From Chlorokybus atmophyticus (lineage: Eukaryota; Streptophyta; Chlorokybophyceae; Chlorokybales; Chlorokybaceae): a stretch of 64,000 nt of DNA. A program made the position numbers and the translations under genes. The stretch lies in NCBI GenBank assembly GCA_009103225.1, contig RHPI01002048.1, forward strand, positions 324,959 through 388,958. Direction: 5' to 3'. The notes beneath the pieces are model-generated. The model worked only from the letters and a program-made list of their open reading frames with translations, made no database searches and was not told the DNA's origin. Shown piece after piece: positions 46,451-58,957 of the stretch. How positions within the stretch are numbered: position 1 is the stretch's first letter; each line of letters begins with the position of its first letter.

Positions 46451-49233
46451 ATAGGCATGGCATATTTGATAGAGACTAAAATGAGTGTTTGACTTTGTTA
46501 CATGCAATCTTCATTTTAATGCTATCGGTAAAGGAATGGGGGGAGGGGGCATGGTAAGGGCTTCAGCCACAAAGAACTACTTGTTGTGTGAAGGGGAGGT
46601 GTGGGTTCGGTCTTTATCCTATGCTCGACAAAGTGTCCTCATGACGGCCTTGCAATGTGAATAAGAGTACGATTTAAGTTTCAACCCGCACCGTAAAAAG
46701 CGAACAACGAACGCTGGCTTGTTTTTTTTATCACAGTCCTTTCCTGGGGTTGCATATAACTTAAGAAAATACGACTTGCCACAGTTTTGTAGAGTTACTC
46801 AATCCCATCCACAAGCCTCACCACCCGCACCTTTAAAGACCCTTGCTGCCGCCACTGTCGGCGACAGCTTGACAGCGGCGTGATATTAGCAAAATGCACT
46901 GTAAGTGCATTTTGCTAATATTAAGTATCACGCCATCAAATTCTGCAAACTCGTCAATATATGCAGCTCTCGCTCCGCGCACACCGCCCTCCCTCCCCAC
47001 ACGTACGCCAATGTTCTTGTTCACCCATTGAACATGGGTTATTGTTTGGTTAAAAGACTATATTTGATAGCAGGATTAATAGTATAGTTCCATTGATAAC
47101 CATAGAACATATAAGCGCTGATCAACGTGCGTATCACCATCATCATACACGAAGTTGATTGCTACCATGTGGGTATGATAATGAAGCTCTGGTAAAATAC
47201 CCCTTTATGTTGGAGAGGGGGCCTTGGTAAGGAGGGGGGGGGGGGACAAAGCAGCACATTGCTGCTTGGGTCAGCGCGTAGAAAGATGATCTGCACTGCA
47301 GACCATTCCGTGCGTATATCCACGTCAGACTAGGCCTGCATACGACACAGCACATTGTGCACCAGCAGAAGACTCGTAACTATGAGTCATAACTGACTCA
47401 TGTGGCAGGACCTGCCGTACGTGTTTGCTCTGCCGTACGCCGGCTGCCCGCAAGCAGTTGCCAGCAATGCTTGGTAGTAGTCGTGACTCACAACCTGCGA
47501 AACGAACCTCCACTCAATGATAGGTGTAGGCCTATGGAAGCCCGGCTGATAATCAACAGTCTGACAAATCAGGAGTAAAGGCGTATTGGCGCGCAATAAT
47601 TGCACGCCGAAGGAACAACATCGTCATACCCGAGGCACTGCCCGCCGCGTGTGTCTTTGTTTCTAGTTTACATGCACAGTTCAACGCACACACCACACAC
47701 ACCACAGCGCCTGTCATGAATCTTGCAGCCCTTCTTGCCTTGTGTAAAACATAACATGTTACAGGCTTCAGCTGCCGTTTCAGCAATGGCGGCGCGCGCT
47801 GTTTGGCGCGGCAAGCCGCTGCAGCACTGCTCTGGGTCGCCCGAAACACTTCGAAACTCTCAGCAACCGCCAACAAGATGCTGTCTACAGGGTGCAAACC
47901 ATTGGCATCTGGCGAGTGGTGCACTGAGCCAGGTGCAACTGGCAAAAGGTGGCTAAGCATTGCTATGACCACGTCCTTAAAGACACATGTTTTGGCAGTT
48001 TTAAAAGATTTCGGGAGTCTTGCTTCATTGTAATCTTTATGTTTATAACTATTGTTGCTGAAACTTGAGTCGTAGGATCTTTGATCTCATAATCGTAATT
48101 ACATCATCAATATAATGCATGCCCATAATGCAAAATGTATCGGCACATAGCTATGTGTTATATACTAAATTATATTCCATGTGGTTTATCAGACAAACCC
48201 TGCATTTATGCAATCCGCAACATTAGCCACCAACTTCATCACGGTCTTTTATGCATTAATGCTCCACTATCAACAGGGATTTTAAAAGTAGCCGAAGAGG
48301 TTGTGCTGTACATAGTCTTAATCTCGTAATCATAATTAGCGTTTCAAAGCATATTAAAACTTTAAAATTGCGTACGGCAGTTTGTACATCACGCGTAACG
48401 TGTTTTTGATCCATTAAATTTCATGCTCACGTATGCAATCTATTTAACATAAATACAAATGCACAAGCATGCGCATAATATATGTGTATGTATGCTTGGG
48501 TATACAATCCCATGCGCTAAAATATATACTTTATGCATATCATATTATTATAACATTATTTTAAATAACACATAAAATAGCAATCGCAATTGCCTTTTAT
48601 TTAAGTTAACCAAAATAAATTTATCGTACAAGTTAACTTTTGTTCTCAGCGCAATTTGTCTAATACCGGTATCCATAGAGCGGCATGCTTGTGTGACATA
48701 ATGACTTTGGTAACGAACAACGCACGCATGTACCGCATGACAAGCAAGTCTGCACCATGAACAACAGTCCGTTATGTTGCATTGTTGATTCGTCTGGAGG
48801 TTTCACCAAGCACCATGATAAGTGAACCCGACTTGCACCGCCACTGGAGATGCCCCACAGCGACCTGCGCGTACGGCCCAAACAGCCAGCACGTACGGCA
48901 AAAACTGCTGCCCGCCATTGGTGTCGACATCCAAACTTCTGGCGCGCTCTGCATGCAGCTCGGCGCGTGGCGATACCGGGCGTTCGATTTCGCCGCTGTG
49001 TCGTCCCCGCTGCCGCCCGCGGAGCAGACTGCTGCTGGTGCCGCTGTGCAGTACAGCGTGTGCTGCACGCTCTCAAAACTACGCCTTTAGCCACGGCCAC
49101 CGTCACGAGCGTCGTCGCCGCCGGAGGCCAAAGGGCTGAAGGCGGCGGCGGCGGCAGCAGTTCACTGAGGCTTCTGGCTGTTTAGGAGGAGTGTGTAAGG
49201 GTGTTTGGCTGTGAGGCTTCTGTTGAGACGGGC
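46451..49233. other. Intergenic region, no secure gene
   Basis: AT-rich around 48.0-48.65 kb, with a G homopolymer at 47226-47244. GC-rich sequence at 48.8-49.2 kb is probably the promoter and 5' leader of the gene starting at 49234. Open frames there (for example 48782-49090 plus) overlap on both strands and match nothing known. Confidence 0.4.
46877..46935. repeat. Perfect inverted repeat (18-bp arms, 3-nt loop)
   Basis: ATATTAGCAAAATGCACT (46883-46900) pairs exactly with 46904-46921 around GTA. The outer GGCGTGAT (46877-46884) is matched by ATCACGCC (46928-46935). It may be a small fold-back element or a single template-switch event. Confidence 0.8.
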
Positions 49234-50922
49234 ATGGCGGAGGATGGGGTGAGTGCTGGCGACGAGCCGGCGGTGGCGGTGGTGGCGGCTAGCAACAAGG
49301 CGCCGTCTCCTGGTGCTGCAGGTGCAGCTGGCTCAGCGCTCGCGCCTGCGCCCGCCCCAGTCTCCCTGCCGTCAACGCCTAGCTCAACAGGTGGCAGCGC
49401 TGGTAGTGGAGAAGCAGCAGCTGCCCCCAGGCCTGCTACTCCGCAGACGGCGACGGACAGCCCGCGCCCTGTTGCAGCCGCGCCGCCTGCTCCTCCCTCG
49501 CTTGCAGTCCAACCCATGTCAACAGCTGTCGTCGCGGCTGCCACCGCCGCAGCAGCAGCCACCGCGGCCGCTGCAGCCGGCCCCCGCCCAGTCGCCCCTC
49601 CCCCAGCGCCTCCTACTCCGGAGCAGCACGCCGACGAGGAGGCTCAGGTGGGCAGGCACTTCACTTCTTTGCATGCGCGCACTGTCGACTGTGAGATGCA
49701 GCAACAAGCTTGCATTTGGCAAAGCCTTGCTTAGTCACACGTCGTGTAGGTTTTTCTACTCAGTCACATAGCTACAAACAGATTTGCTTGGCAGCTATGC
49801 AATGTTTCTGCGAGCACGCGCAACAGTAGTGTTGCATTTCTGATGCTGCGTTCCTTACAGGCAGTCAAGTTTGTGAGAGAGCTGAGGCTGCATCCCGAGT
49901 TGGACGTGCAGCGCATGATTGTTGACCTGTTCACGTCGATACGCATAATGAGGGCGGCGGGAAGGGAACACACGCCGCAGTACCGGATATCGCAGCGTGC
50001 CCTCATGCACCTGCTTGCCGCCCCGCAGCAAGCTGCAGTGGCAGCACCACCAGCTAACAACAACAACCACAGCAATGTACATGCCATCCACGTCCCTGCA
50101 CCTCAACAAGCAGCCCCTGCAAGCAACAACGCCATTGGCGTGCCTCTTGCGCAAGCCAACAACAACACCAGCAACCACACAAACAGCTACGTGGCGCAGG
50201 TGCCTAACCTGAACCTCAGCCTTAACCTGAACCAGCCTCCCAGCTCGGGACAGACTGCAAGCCCTCGGGCTCAGGAGGTCACGACATCGAGCGGCCGTGC
50301 CAGCTCGCAGCAGGGCCAACCTGCCACCTCACCAACCGCGCCCAACAAGAGCAGGACCAACAACAACACCAGTAACGCACATGCCTCATCGAAGCCGCGC
50401 AGGAGGGCTCCCGCCAGCTCCGAGCGGAAACGCGTCAAGTGAGCTGCCATGTCTGTGTGGTTTGAGGCCGGCTGGCATGGCGCCTGTTGTCCTGGCAACT
50501 CATTGCTGTCCTGTTTTTGTTCCCCAGGATGGAGCACACTTCTGCACCTTCCACAGCTCCTGCCGTGTCACACGTGATCGTTGAGATGTTTGGCTGGAAA
50601 CATCTGGTTGCAGTTCCAAGCAACTGGTGGGTAAATGTGCGGTAGGTATGTGGGTCCTATTATAAGTGCGCTATTTAACTCGTCCATCTGGTCCTGCAAC
50701 AGGCCACTGAGGTTACTGCTCTCCAAAGTTGACCGGCAAGCGATGCGCGCTGGCATGCGTGTTGCAAGTCTTGGCTTGCGCTTGCCAGGAGATAGGATTG
50801 TGGAGCTTGACGAGGATGAACAGATAGAGAATTTTGGCGTCAGCCAAGATCAGCCCCTTGTTGCCATCCTCAAACCCAACCAACATGTAGATATCAAGCG
50901 GGAACAGACCGGAAGGCCTTAA
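49234..50922 (+). CDS. Unrecognised protein with Ala/Pro-rich N-terminus and ubiquitin-fold-like C-terminus
   Basis: Four exons with consistent frame and GT-AG introns: 49234-49647, 49861-50438, about 50528-50626 and 50703-50922; about 436 residues. Exon 1 is an Ala/Pro/Ser-rich, probably disordered region. Exon 2 starts with a charged helical block (AVKFVRELRLHPELDVQRMI, then LFTSIRIMRAAGREHTPQYR), followed by an Asn/Gln-rich stretch and a basic end (SSERKRVKMEH), a likely nuclear signal. The C-terminus, HVIVEMFGWKHLVAVPSNWP then GLRLPGDRIVELDEDEQIEN and FGVSQDQPLVAILKP, has the rhythm of a ubiquitin-like fold, which is inference only. The nuclear signal and low-complexity tracts suggest a transcription-related role, but no family can be named. 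Confidence 0.65.
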
Positions 50923-53900
50923 GGTGCAAGATTCTCCGTGTACTGCTACTTCCTTGGCAGGAGTTTGCAGACGAATAACTGTCTCTGTGCTTTACAGGTG
51001 TCCACCTGAGGCCAGCTGAGCCTACGTGATTTGCACTGCAGCTCGGTGGAGTTGCCTACATAGTATTGCACCTTACGCTTAATAACACGCAGCAACATGC
51101 TGCTGTGCTATATCTAGCACACCGCGACAATGGCCAAGCCAAACGCAAGCCATGTTGCAGGCATGTTCTTCTCATACGGCTGTTCCCCGAGTTGAGGTTG
51201 GACGATCTCACGCTTGTGTCAGCAGACATGCTGGAAGCGCTGTCGTTGAAGGACTGCTGCGTATGTTGGGGTGGTTTGGATTACTAGGTATAGGTAGGCA
51301 CTGCGTAAGACAGTGTGTATGTAACTTGAACAGCCACACAGGTGGCGGCAATGTGAAGTCATTGCCATTTGGTGTGCAATGTTTGTCAGAAGCTTTGAGA
51401 CGCACCTCAAGTGCGGACCATGAGCCCGTTAGCCTGCTGTCATGCGGCCGTTGCTATAAAACTTGATTGTGCTTATGCACTCCACAATGCCCCGTTGAAA
51501 CTTCCTGTAACACATCGGACCAAGGTAGTGCATAAGTCCCACCTCTATTAACTTGAATACGTGTGTGTCGGGTGGTGGGCTGTACCGTGCCCAGCCACAC
51601 ATCACACAATCACATGTCACTGCATTACCCCGCTACGCGGGCGACGCATCCCCCAATTGTTAAAGAGAGGGCCTTGGGCTAGTGCATATGTGTCTCGCTT
51701 TTTGCGGGATGCGTGTCATGAGAGTGCTAAAGCATTAGGGTGAGCCCAAGCTGTTGTTACGTTTGTGCTATTTCACATCCCCATACCATGACTTACCCAC
51801 GTCCATATTGCAGCCGCGTGCTCCACACAGGTAGTGGAAGTAGAGAAGCTCGGTGGTAGACATGATAATGTTGACCTGCATGCTGTGTACTGATCACACT
51901 CATTGCTTAAAACTTGTATGTGCCATTGCACGCCACATTGTATGTACATCCACATCCACATCCACATCCACACCCATAGAGCCAACAACCCCACCCTTTA
52001 CCCCATCATCAACTGCAATGGAGACATGTGGGCTCTGTTTGAGGCAGTCATTGAGTGGCTTCATCAGACCGTTAGCACTTGTGGCTTCTGTTGGTGCGGT
52101 CGCAATATGTATGTAGGATGTGCCCATGACAGATAGGAGTGTTGCCAACAGTGTCATCATGATCAGTTCTGTTACATGTTCGAATGTACATGGGCCAATC
52201 CATCACCTCCTGCTTGCTGTCCGCTTGTGACTTAGGCAACACATGCAGCTGCTCAGTGTGCTATTGTACGTGCTTGTGGGACCGGTGAGCATTAGGTAGG
52301 TCTGAGCGTGCCTGTCTTGGGCATGCGCGGTGAGGCTGCGTGTGTGTGACCGACCCTGGTGTCTCATTGAACCTGTAGTGTGTGCATGTGCATGCTTGGG
52401 TGTGCTCGCATGTGCTTGTGCACGTGTGCTTGCATGCATTGGTTGTATTAGTGTGCAACACATCTGGCCCCTTGTCGCTTGAGCGCGCTTTCTAGCAACT
52501 CTATTGTAAGTTATAGGTGCGGTACATCTGTCACTTGCTAGCACACAGTGTCACGTTGCCACACAGCTCGTAGCACCGCACAATGCCTGCACACTGGCAC
52601 TGCAGTTTTATGCGCCACAAACCCAGGCTTAGCAATGCTGCCATTAGTGCTTGCTTGAGTGCGTGCCTACTCACTAAATGCTATGCGCTAATGTTGCGTA
52701 GAAAATGCGGTATGTAGCATTGAGTAAGCAATGCATGTGCAATATCAACCACATTATCAACTCTAGTATCATTGACGTGCAAGCGTTGGCTATCCGTGCT
52801 GCCATCAGGTTTAATCATACACATTATACACATCATACATTACCCGAGACACACAGCAAATCACACGCCATGCGAGCGCTGCGTCCGCCTCTGTTATTAT
52901 ACGAAAGTGCCCTGGGCCACGTGACCCCATCCTGTGCATTTCTCACTCTCTCTATGTCATAATGGACTGGCACACGTTGTTAGCTAAAGGCCATAACACT
53001 GCACACATGGCAACTCAACAAAAGCCAGCTACATCACCACTACCATCATGCGTAACCACCACACAAGTAGCCTGCTAGCATGCAAGCCTCATCATATCAC
53101 CGCCACGTTCAATAGGGTAGTCATATTGGCATGGCGTGATAGCGGATAGCGTCAAACTGTGGAACACGGGGTCCGAGTCAGCTGTTGTTGGAGTTTTAAT
53201 CATCATAATTGTCGTTATCGTGTGTTGCTGATCGCACTCCTGTAGTGCAAAGGACCTGACGCCCACGCCTCTGCTGCGCAGGTGGTACATTGAGTTCTTC
53301 ACTGCCTACCCCGCTCTGCATGTTGCCATGCTTGTGTGTTGCTTGTGCGTTGGTCTAGGTAGTTGAGTTTAGGCCCCCTTGACTTATCTTTTTGTTGTGC
53401 TAATGTGATTGACTTGGCTTGTGTGGACTGCTTGGTTGGTACACGGACGCGTCTTGCACTTTTTGAGCTTTAAACACACGATTGTAATCGCTCTCTTTAA
53501 CACCACCACATTGTGAGCCCGCTGCAACGCATGAGCCACTTTAATAATCTTGGAGCATTAATTCGCTGCTCGTATATGCATTTAGCAAACTACATGCAGA
53601 TTGACATAAAACCCTACATGCAGCTCGCATGCAAGCACCTCCGCTGGATCATGCATAGCTCGCAATAAGTGATAAGCTCATAGATTGAGGCCCAAGTCTC
53701 TTGGGCCTCCCTCCATTAGCCACGTGCTTAACGTCTCTACCGCTAACGGGATAAATGTAAGCTTGGCTATAGGCGCGTGGACACTATACTTACAACACTT
53801 GGCCAAACTGAGCTGCACATACTGCTCTACCTGATTGCCCCGATCTTTATTACCATGGACACGTGCGTGTTGGCTGTCACTACTGCACCATGCCTATCCA
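50923..53900. other. Intergenic region, no gene recognised
   Basis: Begins with the 3' untranslated region of the preceding gene. Contains a (CCACAT)n microsatellite at about 51950-51976 and GT/GC-rich low-complexity sequence near 52.3-52.45 kb. No domain or RNA gene was recognised. Confidence 0.4.
51949..51977. repeat. (CCACAT)n microsatellite
   Basis: Short array of CATCCA hexamers. Confidence 0.85.
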
Positions 53901-53959
53901 CACACATCACGTACATTACATACACCCCCCTACCCACACCCACACGTGCACGTCACCAC

Positions 53960-55430
53960 CAGGTATTAGCTCTCGCGGTGAGCGCCGCGCCCGGCAACGC
54001 TTGGGGCCCGCCTCAGTCGTTGGAGGCTCTTGGGCCATTGGTCCCCATCCTGGCATCGCTGCTACAGCCGCCGCTCCGCGCTCCAAGACTGCCACCGCGT
54101 GTGCTCGTTGCAAGGCGCATGCCACGCGCTGTCGGCAGCTGCACGTGAAGCCCTCAAAGCGCCGTGGCTCCCCATAACGCATCGATGTGGCGCACACAAA
54201 AGCGCAGCAAGTGCTGAAGTTCCTCACCTAAAGTGCCATATGTCTGCATCGCCAGCGGGTAAAGCGTGTTTCTCGGCGCGAGGTCATCATACTTACAACG
54301 CTTCACCGCCTCCGCCCCTCGCACTGCTGCACCGGGTCGATCTCCACATGCCGTAACGGTGACGTCCGGAAGCAGCTTTCTGTCGCGGCTTGGCTCGGAC
54401 GCCACCAAGTCTAATCGTCTGCCGTTCACCTCCCCCAGCAAATGGGCATGAAACCCGCTTGCTCGCGGCCGACGACAAAGCCAGTCTCCGTCAGTAGAGC
54501 AAAGACCGCGTTACGCAGCGCGTCGTGTGTGGCCGTGCGCACTCATCTTACACCGCAGTGGAGCAGATGGGTGCCCTCTGACTGCAGCGACGCTCCGCAC
54601 ACACAGTGCGCCACGCAAACCAGGAGCGGGTGTGGTAACCCCAGGTGCACGCGCAATGCCGTCCTCAAAATGTTGCTGGACAGCCTCGTCGCCAATGTCA
54701 CGGTAGTCCCATTAGCCACGCGCGAGCACCCAACCTCGCGGCCGTCACTCGACATGATATGTCCTCAACCGGTGCGCCATTGTCGTGGATGGCAATCATC
54801 GCGGCATGCTTTGTCTCCCCGAGGTCCAAGTGCAAGGATTGTGCCATGGTGCGCGCCAATGCCGAGACGGCGGTAGTTGGCGACGCGACGCCGGCGGCAA
54901 CGAAGCAACTGCTGCGCACAGTCCTACTGAAACGCGAGTGCGCCACTGTTGACGCCCTTGATGGCCTCAACCATCTCACTATCCGCCTGCAAAAAACGAC
55001 GTCGCAGCTCCGCGGCCGCTGCACCCGAACCGCCCACAAAAGCTGCGAGCGCATGAGCTGTTGCAAATCGCAGCTCAACGCCTCCGGCCGCCACACGCAA
55101 CGACGCCTGCACCGTGTTGCGGGTTCCCTTGCTCTCTGTACCCGGCAACACGAGCTGCCGCAACGGCCATAACGTCTGCTGCAGCGAGCCATTAGAAACC
55201 TTAAGCGCGTCGCTGATCTCCGGCGAGGGCCCTCCTACGTGTACGTGTGAGATATGAGGGGCGCTCTCCCACACAACGCGTCAGCAGCAGCACCGCCACT
55301 TGTGTATCACTCATCTTCGTAAATGCCGGCAACACCGTCATGTAGTCGCAAAGGGTAGTGAAACAGTGGTGGCGCATCAAAGCTGGTGACCCCAACGGCA
55401 CGCCCAACGCCACCACACCATCAGCAGTGC
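53960..55430 (-). pseudogene. 5'-truncated non-LTR (LINE, L1-like) retrotransposon ORF2 fragment
   Basis: On the minus strand the sequence opens inside the region after the reverse-transcriptase active site: VALGVPLGSPALMRHHCF and VAVLLLTRCVGERPSYLTRT (55416-55201). Next is a helical region ending EAIKGVNSGALAFQ (55274-54924). After a stop comes the C-terminal zinc-knuckle region LRTALRVHLGLPHPLL and CVCG...GTHLLHC (about 54700-54545). The final domain is DVTVTACGDRPGAAVRGAEA and AMQTYGTLGEELQHLLRF (54441-54154). The order matches the 3' half of algal LINE proteins. Endonuclease and the catalytic RT core are absent, and several stops and frame changes break what remains. Truncation from the 5' side is the usual outcome of target-primed insertion. 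Plus-strand frames here are shadows. Confidence 0.72.
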
Positions 55431-55439
55431 GTCACACCT

Positions 55440-56259
55440 CCTCAAGCACGGTCGTCTGCTGCACGACAGCGTCACGACCAAACACCAACAACTCGTGCAG
55501 CGCCACGCGCAGGCCCACCATTGCGTATTGCATGTGGTGATGGTGGAATCAGTTTAGCGGCGCATCTTATGTCTGTACCCTGCAATTTGCATAATTACGC
55601 AATCCAAAGTGCTATTGGGCACGCTTGTACAAAAGACGGTCAAGCAAACTGAGCACATGCACAATGTTAACATACATGCAACACCACACATCGTACAAAC
55701 GCTCTCCTCCACAGTACATACCCGGCCATTGTGCAGGTGAACGCATATGCATGTGCATGCTTACACGGCTAACGGGGTAGTAGGTGTAGTGTGTTAGGTA
55801 GTGAATGCATCCGGTGGTCAGCCTGACAATGGTGTTGTTGGTATGTGCTATGTTACTCCGCATGCTGCTGACTGTGCATGCCACTATGCATGTGCATTTC
55901 CATTTCGCAATGTTTGCACGTACATGGACAATGCACTAGGCCACGCACTTACATAATAACTATCCTCCACCCCTACTCCTACCGCCCTCCTGTTAGTCAT
56001 ACATGCACTGCCTTGCCTGCACGCGTGTAGGACAGCACGCACTTGACTTGATTCTCTTACATCCACATACTATACTATATGCAATTACCACCCTCCAATC
56101 AAAGCTTATGATAACATGAGGCTTTGTTGGAGAAGGCCTCGTGTCATCATAACCTTGGGCATGTGTGACAACATCATTGCCCTAACAAAGGCAGCCAATA
56201 TGATAACACAACGCTTGTATGCGAGTGCAATCAGAGTTGCATGTGCTAGCTTTCAGGTA
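55440..56259. other. Spacer between LINE fragment and WDR26-like gene
   Basis: Holds a hairpin at 56106-56151 and the 3' untranslated region of the WDR26-like gene. No gene recognised. Confidence 0.4.
56106..56151. other. Hairpin just downstream of the WDR26-like gene
   Basis: TTATGATAACATGAGGC pairs with GCCTCGTGTCATCATAA with two mismatches around a short loop. It may be a fold-back element or a structured 3' RNA feature. Confidence 0.6.
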
Positions 56260-58957
56260 TCAACTATACGCATGCACACCATTGCTGGCTGATGACAGCT
56301 GTGGAGATGCACTCTTGGAGGTGGCGCTCGCAACGCCCCAGATGCGCACGGTCTTGTCATCACTTGCAGAAGCAAACATGTGGGGATCGACCGGATTCCA
56401 GGTAACTGCGTTGACAGTGCCTGCATGCCCTCCCAGCACTGCGAGCAAATCGCCATTGTTGCGATGCCATATGTAAACCTGCACAATATGGTGGCCACTG
56501 AATGGTTGACACAACCATTTAGAACTAAGCACTGTACCTACTAGTACCTGCGAGTCTTCACTGCCACTGACTACAAATGCTTCGTCTGTGCCTCCAAAGC
56601 ATGAGCGGATGACATATCGACCCTGCTACAAAGCCCGCAGGTCAAGCTGTGAAGTTCACAACAACTGTACGAGTGCACTAACTTAATCAAGGACGCGGTA
56701 CCTGCCGTTGGCCTGAGTACACAAGGACAGGTGTCTGGGATATGCCTTTGTCCGTGAGCTCCCTCAGGTGAATCTCCTGCTTGGATAGGTTAACCAACAG
56801 CGATTTCCCATCCTTGCTCAGACACAAGGACGTGATGTTGGCGCTTGCATCCTCCACAGAGTCTGTAGACTTGTCTACAAGACGCACAACTCTAATCTCC
56901 TTCTCATGGTTTACGCTGACTAAGCGCTCACCATCCGCGGTGATAGCCAAATCGTTTATGCGTGAACCTGCTGGCAAGACAACACAGTCAAGCAATCCGA
57001 TTATCCAATTATCAACCACTGCAGCATAGCAACATGCTGATAGAATAAACATTGACCCCTATACTTGACGCCAACATCTGACAGATGGTTGCGTCGACGC
57101 ATTCATGGCTTTACTGCTGAATCAGCGCCACGCCAGATTGACCTTGTGCAAGTCTTACCGGACCAGTGGTCAAGCTCCTTGCCATCAATGTCCCAGAAAA
57201 ACAGCGACTTGTCGAGCCCGCCAGAAACAAAGCGCTGTCCATCAGGGAACCAAGCGCAGGCAGTGACGGACTCCTTATGGCGGTCATATGTTCGCTTGCA
57301 CGTGCCAATCGCAGTGTCCCAGAGCTTGACAAGCTTGTCAGAGCCGCACGTAAGAAGGTGGGAATCATCTGGACTCCACGCCACAAAAGACAGTGGTTGG
57401 GTGTGGCCTCGCAAGATGTGCTTGACGGAGACATCCACTGCACTGTTCACCTCCCACAATATCACTGTGCTGCAAACGAGCACCGTCAGCTAAGCGACAG
57501 GCAGGGTGACCAGGTTCTGGCCCAGTGCAAGGTGCTGCGTACTGCCAACCACATCTACGCACACAGGCAGCACTGCTGTGAATTGTTGCAACGCATCATT
57601 CAGATCCACCATGTGACCGTGATGATCAGCACAGCACTGAACAGGCTACCTATCGCGCGAAGCAGACGCCAGCCATTTCCCATTGTGAGAGAACTGTACA
57701 TGCCAAACCTCATCTGAATGGGCCTCTAGTACCTGCATGTCCACCACATCTTGTTTACCATTGCAACACAGAAAGCCGTCACGAAAAGCTATTAACAGCA
57801 TCTCACAACCGAATCGTACTCTGGTTGTATGCGAGGGTACTTGGTCACGGCCACAGCAGTGGTCGACTAATAAGCTGAAGGCGGATTCTGTGGTGTTATG
57901 AAACTGGCAGGACTTCCGCTGCACACTTAGCGCCTGTTCGACCAAAACTTCGAGGCGATGTTCTGGTATGAGCAGTGAGGGTGGAAGCAACTCTTGCAAC
58001 TGTGCCAGCAGTTGACGTCTGCAACCACAGTTGTTCGTGCAACCAGCAGGAAATGTTGATGCAACAACTATGTGCAACAAGGCTAATAACAACCACCAAA
58101 CACCGCACCAGGCATAACAGCTGTGCCATGGGCAACAATCAATGGACTGACCGTGAGTTGCTGCCTCCGCCCAGCCATGCTGATTTCTTGTGCAGCTCAT
58201 CAGCACTCCTGCACATTATTAGGCCTGCTAGCAAATGCAATTTGGGTGTACTTGTCCTGAGTGGTGCAAGCTCTAATCTTAGGCATTGCAGGGCAGCTGC
58301 GTAGTCTCGCCTTTCCATCAACTCTAGATATTTCTGTTGCAGTATCAGAAATTTGGCGCGCTTGTGTGCGGCTTCATCGAGGAAGCGAATTGTGTCGAGC
58401 AAGGCAACAGCAGTTTTCCAGTCGCCTCCAAGTAAAGCGTCACGAAAACTTGCAATGGTTTCGCTCTGCAACAGTATGCCACTGTCCACTTCAAGACGCT
58501 TTGCCGCAGCCCCATACCCCAACCCATACAGTGACTGCGTCAACAGCCTGATAAACTCCGTGCGCCGGATCAGTCCACTAGGACCAACAGTATCTACATC
58601 TGCAGGCTCTGCAGGCTCTGTAGCGAAACATACCTCATCAATTTCACATATGCCGTTGAGCATGCATTGGCATTATATACATGCTGTCCAACACCATGTG
58701 CGCTTCCAAGTGGAGTCATTGACATGGCTCAGCGCACCTTCTGCAGTTATGTGACCATTAGAGGTCATGCTGGTGGAGGCGCGCTGCCGGGTATCCTCTT
58801 GGCTGGCAGGAACGTCTGGTTCCCCGTGGAAACTGGCAGAAGTGCCGCCTGCTGCTGCAGTGAAGGCTGTGAAGGCACTGCCCTGCCACGAGTCTAGCCT
58901 TAGACGCTTGCGTGGAGGGCTACCTCCGCTGCCTGCCTCTGTCTCCCCGACCACCAT
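56260..58957 (-). CDS. WDR26/GID7-like LisH-CTLH-WD40 protein (GID/CTLH E3 ubiquitin ligase subunit)
   Basis: WDR26/Gid7 proteins help the GID/CTLH ubiquitin ligase assemble and choose substrates. About eight exons on minus. ATG at 58957 gives [12 protein letters not shown] and the basic patch PPRKRLRLD. Exon 2 (about 58622-58152) carries LisH ([20 protein letters not shown]) and CTLH ([18 protein letters not shown], then [20 protein letters not shown] and [15 protein letters not shown]). Exon 3 (58025-57835) has [20 protein letters not shown] and [19 protein letters not shown]40 repeats follow: [91 protein letters not shown], and [20 protein letters not shown] with [10 protein letters not shown]. 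Stop at 56260. All blocks follow the order of animal and plant WDR26. About 620 residues, no break seen. A TAA lies just upstream in frame near 59003, supporting this start. Confidence 0.9.

Noticed and set aside
54698-55192. Arg/Cys-rich 164-aa minus ORF and a 175-aa plus ORF
   Set aside because: Both are out-of-frame shadows of the LINE fragment, whose own frames show recognisable motifs.
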